From UBA10427 sp003500135 (GTDB lineage Bacteria; Bacteroidota; Bacteroidia; Cytophagales; Cyclobacteriaceae), in contig CAWZYQ010000043.1 of NCBI GenBank assembly GCA_963966275.1, positions 1 through 25,755 of the forward strand: a DNA stretch of 25,755 nucleotides. The letters run 5' to 3'. Positions within the stretch are counted from its first letter, which is position 1, and each line of letters begins with the position of its first letter. Position numbers and translations under genes: made by a program. Positions 7,852 to 15,528 of this stretch are shown piece after piece. Under the pieces are notes generated by a model. That model saw nothing but the letters and a program-made list of their open reading frames with translations. It made no database searches and was not told the DNA's origin.

Positions 7852-9704
7852 TCCGCAGAATGAGAAAAATATTGATTCTTGCACACCACCTGGAGCAAAA
7901 AGGTTTATTGGAAGATTTGCGACATCTGGGCGTGGTTCACCTAAATACAAAGGTGATTGGTGAAAGTGAGGAAATAGAAAAACTGGAAAGCCAGAAGGCT
8001 GAATGGCGCAGGATCCACCAGCTTTTAGACAAATTAAAGGAAGATGCCAACGTAATGGAGGCCGGCAGCATAGCTGATGTTGAAAAGCTGAAGCATGAAA
8101 TAAATACCTTAACCGGACAGTTGGATCACCTGAAACAACAGCGTGAAACACTTCAAAAAGAACGTTCTCAATTAGAGCCATGGGGGCAATTCAACTGGCA
8201 AAATATCGGGAAGCTACAGGAAAAAGGGCTTTACACATTTTTCTATCAGGGTAGTAAAAAGGAACTGAATGCCCTGAAAATAGATCAGGATGTAGCGCTT
8301 GAAGTGATTGGGGAAAAAAGGAATACCGTACATTTTATTATTATCAGCCCTAAGAATGAAAACTATCTTTCATGGGAACCTCTATCACTTCCAAAGAAAT
8401 CACTGGAGCAAATTGATAGTGAACTGGATGGCATAAGCTCCGAACTGGATAGACTGGAGAAAGAACTTAAGCAGAAAATACAATACGTTGAAGTGATTTC
8501 AGATCAGTTGGAAAAGTCGGAAGAGATGATTGAGCTGGCAAAAGTCAATTCCAGTTTTGATAAACTAGCCGAGGGGAATATTATTTCCATAACTGGTTGG
8601 GTTCCATTGGAAGATATTGAAAAGACCTCTGAATTTCTCGATCGCAATAAAATAAGTTATACCATTAAAGATGCTGAGGCTCACGAAAAAGTACCCATCA
8701 AATTGAAAAACAAAAAGTACTCAGCCATTTTCGAGCAGATTACAAGGATCTTTCAATTACCCAACTATTACGAGTATGACCTCACTCCTTTAATTGCTGT
8801 TTTCTACCCTATCTTTTTTGCTTATTGTCTGGGTGATGCCGGTTATGGAGTAGTTTTATTAACTGTATCATTGATTGGGCTATTTACTTTCTTTAAAAAT
8901 GCTAAAAACCTCGCGTTTTTAGGGGCAGTGCTAGGTATTATGACACTTATAACGGGTATCATAAAATCAGGCGTTATATTTGGTATGTCAATTCCCGAAT
9001 ACCAAAACATCCCATTTTTTAAATGGCTTTCCCAATTCATTATAGTAACGGACGCGCAGGGAGACATTTTTAATTCGTTTAATGTGGCGCTTATGATAGG
9101 TGTCTTCCAGATATTGATCGCTGTTATGGTATCGATCTTCAAAAAAATAAAGTTCCTGGGCTTTGTATATGGCTTGAGCAATATGGGCAAATTTATCATA
9201 ATCATCAGTTTATTGGTGTTGTTCCTTGGGGCCATGCAGGAATTAGATCCCTTTACGAAGTATACAACCGCCGGCTTTATTGGCCTGGGTGTAGGTGTAT
9301 TAATGGTATTATTGTTTCATTACCCTGACCGGCCTGTTCATCAGCGAATTGCCGGAGGAGTACTACCTCTATACTTTATTGTCACCGGCTTTATGGGAGA
9401 TACCCTGTCGTATATTCGTCTTTTCGCGCTCGGTGTGGCGTCGTCTATTTTAGGTCTGGTGGTGAACCAGATTGGCAATCAAATTATGGCTGATGCCGGC
9501 ACGGTAATGATAATTGTAGGTGTGTTATTCCTGATCGTCGGCCACGCATTTAACATGGCTTTGGCCAGCCTTGGAGCATTTGTACACCCACTTAGGCTTA
9601 CATTTGTCGAGTTTTATAATAATGCTGAATTTGAAGGTGGTGGTATACCATACCGCCCATTTAAACCAAAAAGAGAAATTTCAACGATTACAACGCATAA
9701 CTAA
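7848..9704 (+). CDS. ntpI: V/A-type ATPase membrane stator subunit I
   Basis: Equivalent of subunit a: it holds the peripheral stalks and forms the ion half-channels beside the proteolipid ring. The 618-aa protein has a cytoplasmic N-terminal half (about 1-300) with two coiled-coil arms (about 75-110 and 180-230). A membrane half follows, with about seven or eight hydrophobic segments from residue 310 onward. The conserved element SYIRLFALG includes R524, the arginine that faces the proteolipid carboxylate. The start is fixed by the ATGA overlap with ntpD and an AAAGGAGG site. The length is slightly below that of E. hirae NtpI but within the Bacteroidetes/Chlamydiae range. The gap to ntpK is 11 bp. 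Confidence 0.95.
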   Translation: MIRRMRKILILAHHLEQKGLLEDLRHLGVVHLNTKVIGESEEIEKLESQKAEWRRIHQLLDKLKEDANVMEAGSIADVEKLKHEINTLTGQLDHLKQQRETLQKERSQLEPWGQFNWQNIGKLQEKGLYTFFYQGSKKELNALKIDQDVALEVIGEKRNTVHFIIISPKNENYLSWEPLSLPKKSLEQIDSELDGISSELDRLEKELKQKIQYVEVISDQLEKSEEMIELAKVNSSFDKLAEGNIISITGWVPLEDIEKTSEFLDRNKISYTIKDAEAHEKVPIKLKNKKYSAIFEQITRIFQLPNYYEYDLTPLIAVFYPIFFAYCLGDAGYGVVLLTVSLIGLFTFFKNAKNLAFLGAVLGIMTLITGIIKSGVIFGMSIPEYQNIPFFKWLSQFIIVTDAQGDIFNSFNVALMIGVFQILIAVMVSIFKKIKFLGFVYGLSNMGKFIIIISLLVLFLGAMQELDPFTKYTTAGFIGLGVGVLMVLLFHYPDRPVHQRIAGGVLPLYFIVTGFMGDTLSYIRLFALGVASSILGLVVNQIGNQIMADAGTVMIIVGVLFLIVGHAFNMALASLGAFVHPLRLTFVEFYNNAEFEGGGIPYRPFKPKREISTITTHN

Positions 9705-9715
9705 ATACATTTAAT

Positions 9716-10180
9716 ATGGAAGCAACGAACACGGCACTAATTCTGGCATTTATTGGCGTAGGTCTGTTGATAGGCCTTCCCGGAATAGGAAGTGCAATTG
9801 GTACTGCTACGGGTGGTATGGCCACGGTAGGTGCACTAAAGAAAAATAAAGACGCCTTCGGGTCATACATTGTACTTGCAGCATTGCCCGGGACACAGGG
9901 TCTTTATGGTTTTGGCGCCTACTTTATTATGCAGGATTTATTAACCTCTGAAATTAGTATGCTTCAGGGAACCGGGATTTTAGGGGCTGGTATTGCCCTT
10001 GGTATTGCAGGTTTATTATCGGGAATGTTCCAGGGACGCGTTTGTGCCAATGGTATTGATGCTATTGGTTCAGGTAATGATGTTTTTGGACAAACACTGA
10101 TAATGGCTGTATTCCCGGAACTTTATGCAATTGTACCATTTGCCGGTGCATTCCTCATTCGAGGACTCATAGGAGCATAA
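9716..10180 (+). CDS. ntpK: V-type ATPase proteolipid subunit K with Na+-type ligand set
   Basis: Ring-forming proteolipid of 154 aa with four transmembrane helices, i.e. the duplicated 16-kDa hairpin form with one carboxylate per monomer. The ion-binding residues are L57, T60 and Q61 (helix 2, in LPGTQGLYGF), Q106 (helix 3, in MFQGR) and E135 (helix 4, in FPELYAIVPF). These are the equivalents of L61, T64, Q65, Q110 and E139, which coordinate Na+ in E. hirae NtpK, all shifted by exactly four residues. Helix 2 has Thr/Gln where a second carboxylate might sit. Na+ as the coupling ion is therefore a well-founded prediction. It is the last gene of the operon and is followed 18 bases later by a hairpin terminator. 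Confidence 0.95.
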   Translation: MEATNTALILAFIGVGLLIGLPGIGSAIGTATGGMATVGALKKNKDAFGSYIVLAALPGTQGLYGFGAYFIMQDLLTSEISMLQGTGILGAGIALGIAGLLSGMFQGRVCANGIDAIGSGNDVFGQTLIMAVFPELYAIVPFAGAFLIRGLIGA

Positions 10181-10198
10181 ATAAATGAATAGATATTA

Positions 10199-10221
10199 AA
10201 GCGGGCCTCACAAGCCCGCTT
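10199..10221. terminator. Bidirectional terminator between ntpK and moxR
   Basis: A perfect 8-bp inverted repeat, AAGCGGGC (10199-10206) and GCCCGCTT (10214-10221), encloses a 7-nt loop. It sits between two converging genes, 18 bases after the ntpK stop and 4 bases from the moxR stop. The flanks are T-rich on both strands, so it should serve both transcripts. Confidence 0.85.
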
Positions 10222-10225
10222 ATCC

Positions 10226-11212
10226 TTATTTTGTAATCGGTATTTTATGTAAAATAGTATCGATTATATCTTTGGTAGATACCCCATCGGCCTCTGCTTC
10301 ATAGTTTAATATGATTCTATGGTTCATGATGTCCTGAGCTACCTCCTTAATGTCTTCCGGAAGTACATAATCGCGTTCGTCCATATATGCTATTGCTTTG
10401 GCAGCTAAGTTAAAGTTAATCGTAGCACGCGGAGAAGCTCCGAATAATATGTAATGCGCCTGATCATCCAATTTGTATTCTTTGGCATTTCTGGTAGCAA
10501 AAACCAATTCAATTATGTAGTGCTCGAGTGACTCAGATATTTTAACCTGATTAATTTCATTACGAATGGCGAAAATATCTTCTTTGGTTAAAACGGTATC
10601 CACTTCTTTGCTAAAAGACATATTGGACATTCTGCGCATCACTTCCAGCTCTTCACCTTTACTCGGATAATCAACAAACACTTTCATCATAAAGCGGTCT
10701 ACCTGTGCTTCAGGTAACGGATAGGTGCCTTCCTGGTCAACAGGGTTTTGTGTGGCAAGAACTAAAAAAGGCCTGTCAAGTTTGTAAGTGGTCTCCCCAA
10801 TGGTCACCTGCTTTTCCTGCATGGACTCGAGCAATGCGGACTGAACTTTGGCAGGAGATCGGTTGACTTCATCCGCAAGAATAATATTGGCAAATATCGG
10901 GCCTTTTTTCACTTCAAACATTGAAGTTTGCTGATTGTAAATCATGGTACCAATCAAATCGGCTGGTAATAGGTCTGGCGTGAATTGTAAACGGTGAAAG
11001 TCGAGGTGTAGCACATCGGCAAGCGTGTTGACCGTAAGGGTCTTTGCCAGTCCGGGCACACCTTCCAGTAATACGTGTCCCTGTGTAAAAAGTCCGATCA
11101 ACAATCGGTTTACCATGTATTCCTGACCAACTACGATTTTTCCTACTTCCGAAATAACCTGATTGATCTTTACCTGGCGCTCTTTTCTGATATCTGGATT
11201 ACCTGATTCCAT
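10226..11212 (-). CDS. MoxR-family AAA+ ATPase
   Basis: Cytoplasmic AAA+ chaperone-like ATPase of 328 aa, the standard MoxR length. Walker A is GVPGLAKT at 51-58 and Walker B is IILADE, ending in D114-E115. Sensor 1 is ATQNP (153-157), with VDRF (R173) shortly after and the GASPRA sensor 2 region in the C-terminal helical lid. MoxR proteins usually act with von Willebrand factor A and DUF58 proteins encoded alongside, in maturation of envelope or metal-dependent proteins. Here no such partner is adjacent: galE lies upstream (99-bp gap) and the convergent ATPase operon downstream. The client is therefore unknown. The gene may be cotranscribed with galE, since I see no strong terminator between them. 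Confidence 0.93.
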   Translation of the reverse strand: MESGNPDIRKERQVKINQVISEVGKIVVGQEYMVNRLLIGLFTQGHVLLEGVPGLAKTLTVNTLADVLHLDFHRLQFTPDLLPADLIGTMIYNQQTSMFEVKKGPIFANIILADEVNRSPAKVQSALLESMQEKQVTIGETTYKLDRPFLVLATQNPVDQEGTYPLPEAQVDRFMMKVFVDYPSKGEELEVMRRMSNMSFSKEVDTVLTKEDIFAIRNEINQVKISESLEHYIIELVFATRNAKEYKLDDQAHYILFGASPRATINFNLAAKAIAYMDERDYVLPEDIKEVAQDIMNHRIILNYEAEADGVSTKDIIDTILHKIPITK

Positions 11213-11311
11213 AAATTTATTTTACCGTTTTTTAAAGCGTCTCAAATTAACAAATTTGAAATTTCACAAGGAAACCATTGATGTAATAAATTGCTTCTGA
11301 AACTACGGAAG

Positions 11312-12349
11312 TTATTCCGGATTGTTATTTTTTAAGTACAACTCCCAATTCCAGGCATCCCTTAATGCGTCTCTTGCTGTCAGTTTGGCTTCCCAGCCCA
11401 TTATAGTATTTACCTTGGTACAATCTGCATATACCTGTACAACATCCCCCGGACGTCTTGGGCCAATGCTATAAGGTACTTTAGTACCACTTTCTTCTTC
11501 AAAAAAGTTTAACATCTCCAAAACAGAGTTACCCTGTCCGGTTCCCACATTGAAGATCTCTACCTGGTTGACATTATTTTGTTTGTTTAAAAAGTCAATT
11601 GCCTTTACATGAGCATCTGCCAGGTCTAACACGTGTATATAGTCTCTTATACAAGATCCATCCGGCGTGTCATAATCATCGCCATGAACCGCCATAGGGC
11701 CATATTTACCAATGGCCGCTCCGGTGATCACGGGCACAAGGTTATTGGGCTTATTTAGTGGCAATTCGCCAATTAATGATGATGGATGAGCCCCCACCGG
11801 GTTAAAATATCGCAAAATTACGGTTCTGAATGGAACCCTGGACTGGTGTGCATCTTCAATCATGCGTTCACATACCTGTTTGGTGTAAGCATAAGGTGAT
11901 TCAGCGCGCTGCATCGGTGTGTCTTCGGTAACCGGTAGTTTTTCCGGATTGCCATAAATGGAACATGAGGAAGAGAAAATAAATTGCTTCACCTCATACT
12001 CCTTCATGGTTTCCATGAGTTTTACAGTAGAACCAAGGTTGTTATCAAAATACATTAAAGGCTTCTCTACAGATTCTCCTACTGCTTTAAAAGCAGCAAA
12101 ATGGATAACACCTTCAATATTTTCTTCTTTTTCAAATATGTGCCTTAAGGATTTTCTGTCGTTGCAGTCCGCTTTGTAAAAGCTTACCGGTTGATCAACA
12201 ATTTTTTCAATATGGGCTCTGATCCATTCTTTGGAATTGGATAAGTTATCTATGATAATGGGATCATAGCCCTGTTCTACTAATTGTACTACGGTGTGTG
12301 AGCCAATAAAGCCCAACCCACCGGTTACCAGTATTTTAGGTTTCGCCAT
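11312..12349 (-). CDS. galE: UDP-glucose 4-epimerase
   Basis: Interconverts UDP-glucose and UDP-galactose (some members also the N-acetyl forms), supplying sugars for envelope polysaccharide. The 345-aa extended SDR enzyme has the NAD motif GGLGFIGSH at 10-18, HFAAFKAVGES, the SSSCSIYG segment with the catalytic serine, and the YxxxK pair Y153/K157 in PYAYTK. The residues RYFNPVGAHPSS and RRPGDVVQVYAD are typical of GalE rather than of dTDP-glucose dehydratases. It is the second of three or four co-directional genes but is preceded by the terminator of the DUF5606 gene, so it probably has its own promoter in the 114-bp gap. Confidence 0.95.
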   Translation of the reverse strand: MAKPKILVTGGLGFIGSHTVVQLVEQGYDPIIIDNLSNSKEWIRAHIEKIVDQPVSFYKADCNDRKSLRHIFEKEENIEGVIHFAAFKAVGESVEKPLMYFDNNLGSTVKLMETMKEYEVKQFIFSSSCSIYGNPEKLPVTEDTPMQRAESPYAYTKQVCERMIEDAHQSRVPFRTVILRYFNPVGAHPSSLIGELPLNKPNNLVPVITGAAIGKYGPMAVHGDDYDTPDGSCIRDYIHVLDLADAHVKAIDFLNKQNNVNQVEIFNVGTGQGNSVLEMLNFFEEESGTKVPYSIGPRRPGDVVQVYADCTKVNTIMGWEAKLTARDALRDAWNWELYLKNNNPE

Positions 12350-12398
12350 TCTTATGAGGTTAGTTTTATGTTGATATATCGGTCAAAAAAGCAATCAC

Positions 12399-12435
12399 AA
12401 AAAAAGCCATTGATCACATAGGTTAAACCAATGGC
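12399..12435 (-). terminator. Terminator after the DUF5606 gene
   Basis: On the minus strand, GCCATTG and CAATGGC form a 7-bp stem (arms 12429-12435 and 12406-12412) with a 16-nt loop, directly followed by seven T residues (12405-12399). It lies 29 bases after the DUF5606 stop and upstream of galE, separating the two transcripts. Confidence 0.75.
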
Positions 12436-12463
12436 CCGACAAAAAATGCCTTCCTGATAATTG

Positions 12464-12910
12464 CTATTTTTTTGTATTCTTTTCAGGATCTTCCTTTTTT
12501 TCCTGCTCAGGTCTTGTTTTTAAGAGTTCAGGGGCTTTATCCAATAAAATTTTATACCATGCCACGATTTTTTTGATGTCCGACGGATAAACCCGGTCCT
12601 CGTCAAAGCCAGGGGCCACTTCTTTAAAAAAAGCGAAGAGTTCTTCTTTATCGCTTTTACTGTCTACCCCGGGATCGCCTTCGAACTTTTCATAAATATT
12701 GGCAAAAACATCGGCTACAGGAATGGTCACGTCAAAATCATTCGTGTAAATGGAAATCTCTTCCATAAGAGAAACCCTTTGATGGGGACCCGTAACAATT
12801 TTAGCCTTTTTATCATCAAGGCTTTCCAGTATTAGTCCGGTTCTCGAAGGCTTCACCACTTTGTAAAGTCCTCCTTTGCCTGCAACAGCCGCTATGTCTT
12901 TATATTCCAT
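12464..12910 (-). CDS. DUF5606 domain protein
   Basis: A 148-aa cytoplasmic protein of unknown function. The N-terminal about 55 residues match the Bacteroidetes DUF5606 pattern: D-I-A-A-V-A-G-K-G-GLYKVVKPSRTGLILESLDD and then ISIYTND, a small beta-rich fold. A helical middle section (about 85-130) contains YPSDIKKIVAWY. The C-terminus is a charged Lys/Glu/Pro tail that is probably disordered. No signal peptide or catalytic motif is visible. A TAATTTTG promoter element lies just upstream and a strong terminator just downstream, so it appears to be expressed as its own unit. The family is restricted to this phylum, which supports the taxonomic placement. Confidence 0.82.
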   Translation of the reverse strand: MEYKDIAAVAGKGGLYKVVKPSRTGLILESLDDKKAKIVTGPHQRVSLMEEISIYTNDFDVTIPVADVFANIYEKFEGDPGVDSKSDKEELFAFFKEVAPGFDEDRVYPSDIKKIVAWYKILLDKAPELLKTRPEQEKKEDPEKNTKK

Positions 12911-12932
12911 ATCTCATTCTTATCGTCTGATG

Positions 12933-12940
12933 CAAAATTA
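12933..12940 (-). promoter_or_regulatory. Candidate -7 promoter element of the DUF5606 gene
   Basis: On the minus strand the sequence TAATTTTG matches the Bacteroidota -7 consensus TAnnTTTG, 22 bases before the ATG at 12910. A clear -33 TTTG is not seen at the expected distance, so this remains a candidate. Confidence 0.45.
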
Positions 12941-12984
12941 AGATAAGCCGTGTAATAGAATAAAGTTTATCACATTTTTTATCT

Positions 12985-13587
12985 CTATAAGCTGGTAATC
13001 TCTATTAGATAATCCATTAATGCTTCCTTTCCACTACCCGTTACAGCTGAGGTGGTAAAAATTGGAGGCAGTTCTTCCCAGGTGGTTTTTAATGTTTTTC
13101 GCATTTTGGCCACCTTGGAATCGGACTTATTCTTTGATTGCTTGTCCGTTTTTGTAAAAACTAAGGCTAGAGGAATTCCCTGCTGACCCGCCCAGTTGAT
13201 AAAATCGACATCGATAGCCTGAGGTTCCAGTCTTGAGTCGATCAATATGAACAATGAAACCAGGTTATTTCGTTCGAGTAAGTAAGCTTCTATCATTTCA
13301 CCCCATGCCGCCTTTTTTTCCTTGCTCACTTTGGCCCATCCATATCCGGGCAAATCGACCAGATACCAATGCTCATTTATCTCAAAATGATTAATCAGTT
13401 GTGTTTTTCCCGGTCTGGAAGAAGTTTTGGCCAAACTTTTTCTTTCACACAGCATATTGATCAATGATGACTTTCCTACATTAGAACGGCCAATAAAGGC
13501 GACTTCCGGTTTATTTTCAGCCGGACACTGTGTTATTTTGCTGCTACTTTTCAGGAAAACTGCCTTTTTTATGGATTCTTTTGCCAT
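12985..13587 (-). CDS. engB: Ribosome biogenesis GTP-binding protein EngB (YihA/YsxC)
   Basis: Small GTPase needed for large-ribosomal-subunit assembly. The 200-aa protein shows all G motifs: G1 GRSNVGKS at 33-40, G2 around T62 in PGKTQLIN, G3 DLPG at 78-81 followed by the EngB-typical GYG, G4 TKTD at 145-148 and G5 TSA at 179-181. The length equals the family norm. It is transcribed divergently from the TPR/PD40 gene at 13651, with only 63 bp between the two starts, so both promoters must overlap in that space. The 74-bp gap to the DUF5606 gene holds a separate promoter-like element. Confidence 0.96.
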   Translation of the reverse strand: MAKESIKKAVFLKSSSKITQCPAENKPEVAFIGRSNVGKSSLINMLCERKSLAKTSSRPGKTQLINHFEINEHWYLVDLPGYGWAKVSKEKKAAWGEMIEAYLLERNNLVSLFILIDSRLEPQAIDVDFINWAGQQGIPLALVFTKTDKQSKNKSDSKVAKMRKTLKTTWEELPPIFTTSAVTGSGKEALMDYLIEITSL

Positions 13588-13650
13588 AATGCGATTGAAT
13601 ATTGTTATTTTGAGATCAAGTTTGTTCGATAAACCCCAAATTTTTTCAGA

Positions 13651-15288
13651 ATGGATAGGAGAATCTGGCTCCCCTTTTTGTGGGTCATTTTATTCATCTC
13701 AATTATGCATCCCGTATTTGCGCAAGATACGGATGTCAAAAAAGAATCAGAACGACTTGCAAGAAAAATACGTTTTTATGCGGACGAGTTTTTTCGCATA
13801 GGAGATTTCCAACAAGCCTTACAGGCATACCAGGATGTGGACTCAATTTCTCCTGATAATCCAGTGGTGAAACTCAAGCTTGGCATCTGTAATCTGGAGT
13901 TGAAAAATCACGAACGGGCATTGGGATTGTTGAAAAGTTTATCCGAAAGTGAAAAAGCGCCTGAGAAATCCCGTTATCACCTGGCAAGGGCCTATCATAT
14001 TAATGGAATGTTCTTTGAAGCTATCCAGCAACTTGAATTGGAACAGGACTTTGTGATGAAACAGGAAAAGAAAGATGAAAGCTATCTGGAATATATTAAC
14101 GTTCTGATAGAAAGGTGTGAGAATGGAATTTGGCTGACACAATCTGAAATCCCGAATATAGTAATAGAAAATCTTGGGCCAAAAGTTAATTCGCCGCAAT
14201 CCGATTATGCCCCTCTCATTTCACGAAATGAAAACCTTCTGATCTTTACTTCCCGCAGGACACACCCCAATGAATTGCCGGATCCTTTTTCCGGGGAAAG
14301 TTTTGAGGATATTTATTATTCCATTCGATTTAACAATGAGTGGGCCAAATCGGAGCCCATTGGGGAAAATATCAACTCAAAAGGATATCACGATGCCGCT
14401 GTGGCCCTATCGCCCGATGGAAGCAACCTAGTGGTTTTTAAAGGTGGAACGGCACAGTTAGGGGCACGATTGGTAAGTAACCTGATGACAAGTAAAAGAA
14501 CTCCCGAAGGATGGAGCGAACCTGAGATGATTGAGGGCAAAATTAATTCTGCTTACTGGGAACCCAGCGCTACTATATCTGATGATGAAAACACAATGAT
14601 TTTCAGCAGCAACAAACCAGGGGGGTATGGCGGAATGGATTTGTATATGGTGAAAAAATTGCCAAACGGGCAGTGGGCAGAGCCATTTAATATGGGTGGA
14701 AGAATTAATACCCCCTCTGATGAAGATGGGCCATTTTTGCACCCCGATGGTAACAAACTTTATTTTAGCTCGAAAGGTCACAACAGTATGGGCGGATATG
14801 ACATTTTTATTACGGAATACGACGAGGCTTTAGAGTCGTGGATACTTCCAAGAAATATGGGTTCTCCAATCAACACCCCTGAAGATGACATCTATTTCGT
14901 GTGGTCGACAGATGGTGAACGAGCCTATTTTTCGTCTGAACGCGAGGACTCACAAGGTAAAACCGATATATATTTACTGAGTCGTCAGGATGATCACTTA
15001 GCCGATGTGTACCTTAATGCTTCTTTAATTGAAAGCAGTGATAAGGTACCTATGAAAGCCGCGATTCGAATTAGGGATAGCTTCAGCAATTTTATTGTAC
15101 ATATAGTAAATACCAATGCTGAAGACGGTAAGTTTGATGTGGTACTTAAATCAGGCCGCAAATACCTTTTTGAAATAACACCTGAAAATCAACCAACCAT
15201 ATACATGGATGTGCTAGTGCCTGAATTCGAAGAGTTCCAGGCATATGAAAAAACGTACTATATCGATAAAACGGTAATACGACAGTAA
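13651..15288 (+). CDS. Exported TPR/PD40 beta-propeller protein without OmpA domain
   Basis: A 545-aa envelope protein. The first about 24 residues form a signal peptide, ending FAQ. TPR-like helices follow (about 25-150), with FRIGDFQQALQAYQDVDSIS. A PD40/WD40-like propeller (about 165-440) shows repeated S-x-DG and LYFSSKGHNSMGGYDIF blades. The C-terminus (about 455-545) is a carboxypeptidase-regulatory-like beta domain. It is clearly a paralog of the next gene, sharing ENGI, the VNS..D.APL blade start and the SSKGHN.MGGYDI blade, but it stops before any OmpA domain. Such proteins are linked to type IX secretion and gliding machinery (PorE/SprF neighbourhood). Without OmpA it cannot anchor to peptidoglycan by itself and may work with its neighbour. 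Confidence 0.85.
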   Translation: MDRRIWLPFLWVILFISIMHPVFAQDTDVKKESERLARKIRFYADEFFRIGDFQQALQAYQDVDSISPDNPVVKLKLGICNLELKNHERALGLLKSLSESEKAPEKSRYHLARAYHINGMFFEAIQQLELEQDFVMKQEKKDESYLEYINVLIERCENGIWLTQSEIPNIVIENLGPKVNSPQSDYAPLISRNENLLIFTSRRTHPNELPDPFSGESFEDIYYSIRFNNEWAKSEPIGENINSKGYHDAAVALSPDGSNLVVFKGGTAQLGARLVSNLMTSKRTPEGWSEPEMIEGKINSAYWEPSATISDDENTMIFSSNKPGGYGGMDLYMVKKLPNGQWAEPFNMGGRINTPSDEDGPFLHPDGNKLYFSSKGHNSMGGYDIFITEYDEALESWILPRNMGSPINTPEDDIYFVWSTDGERAYFSSEREDSQGKTDIYLLSRQDDHLADVYLNASLIESSDKVPMKAAIRIRDSFSNFIVHIVNTNAEDGKFDVVLKSGRKYLFEITPENQPTIYMDVLVPEFEEFQAYEKTYYIDKTVIRQ

Positions 15289-15291
15289 GTT

Positions 15292-15321
15292 ATTTGCCAA
15301 AAATGGGCTATTTTAGCAAAT
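15292..15321 (+). terminator. AT-rich hairpin after the first PD40 gene
   Basis: Three bases after the stop, ATTTGC (15292-15297) pairs with GCAAAT (15316-15321). After a small mismatch, AAAAT pairs with ATTTT around a GGGCT loop, giving about 11 bp in total. The sequence after it, GATTTTATA, is T-rich but not a pure T tract. It may terminate or attenuate transcription before the paralog. Confidence 0.5.
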
Positions 15322-15528
15322 GATTTTATAACGATTTAGAGTGAGATCATTTGAAATTTTATTTATGCGAAACATAATATGCTGTTTTTCAATTGGTTAT
15401 AGCTATTTACTTAAAGTAACACACTAATATTTGCTTAATTGTTTGAAAATACTGAAATTCAATAATATATTGAGATTTTGAAATCGTGGTCGAATTAAGG
15501 TTTTTTAACACCATTTACTAATTTTTTG

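Noticed and set aside
13427..13801. 124-aa plus-strand frame across the engB/PD40 gene starts
   Set aside because: It is antisense to engB and shifted against the PD40 gene; the composition is not protein-like and both real genes are well supported.
15526..15528. TTG as start of the PorE-like protein
   Set aside because: An ATG follows immediately in the same frame and begins a typical signal peptide.
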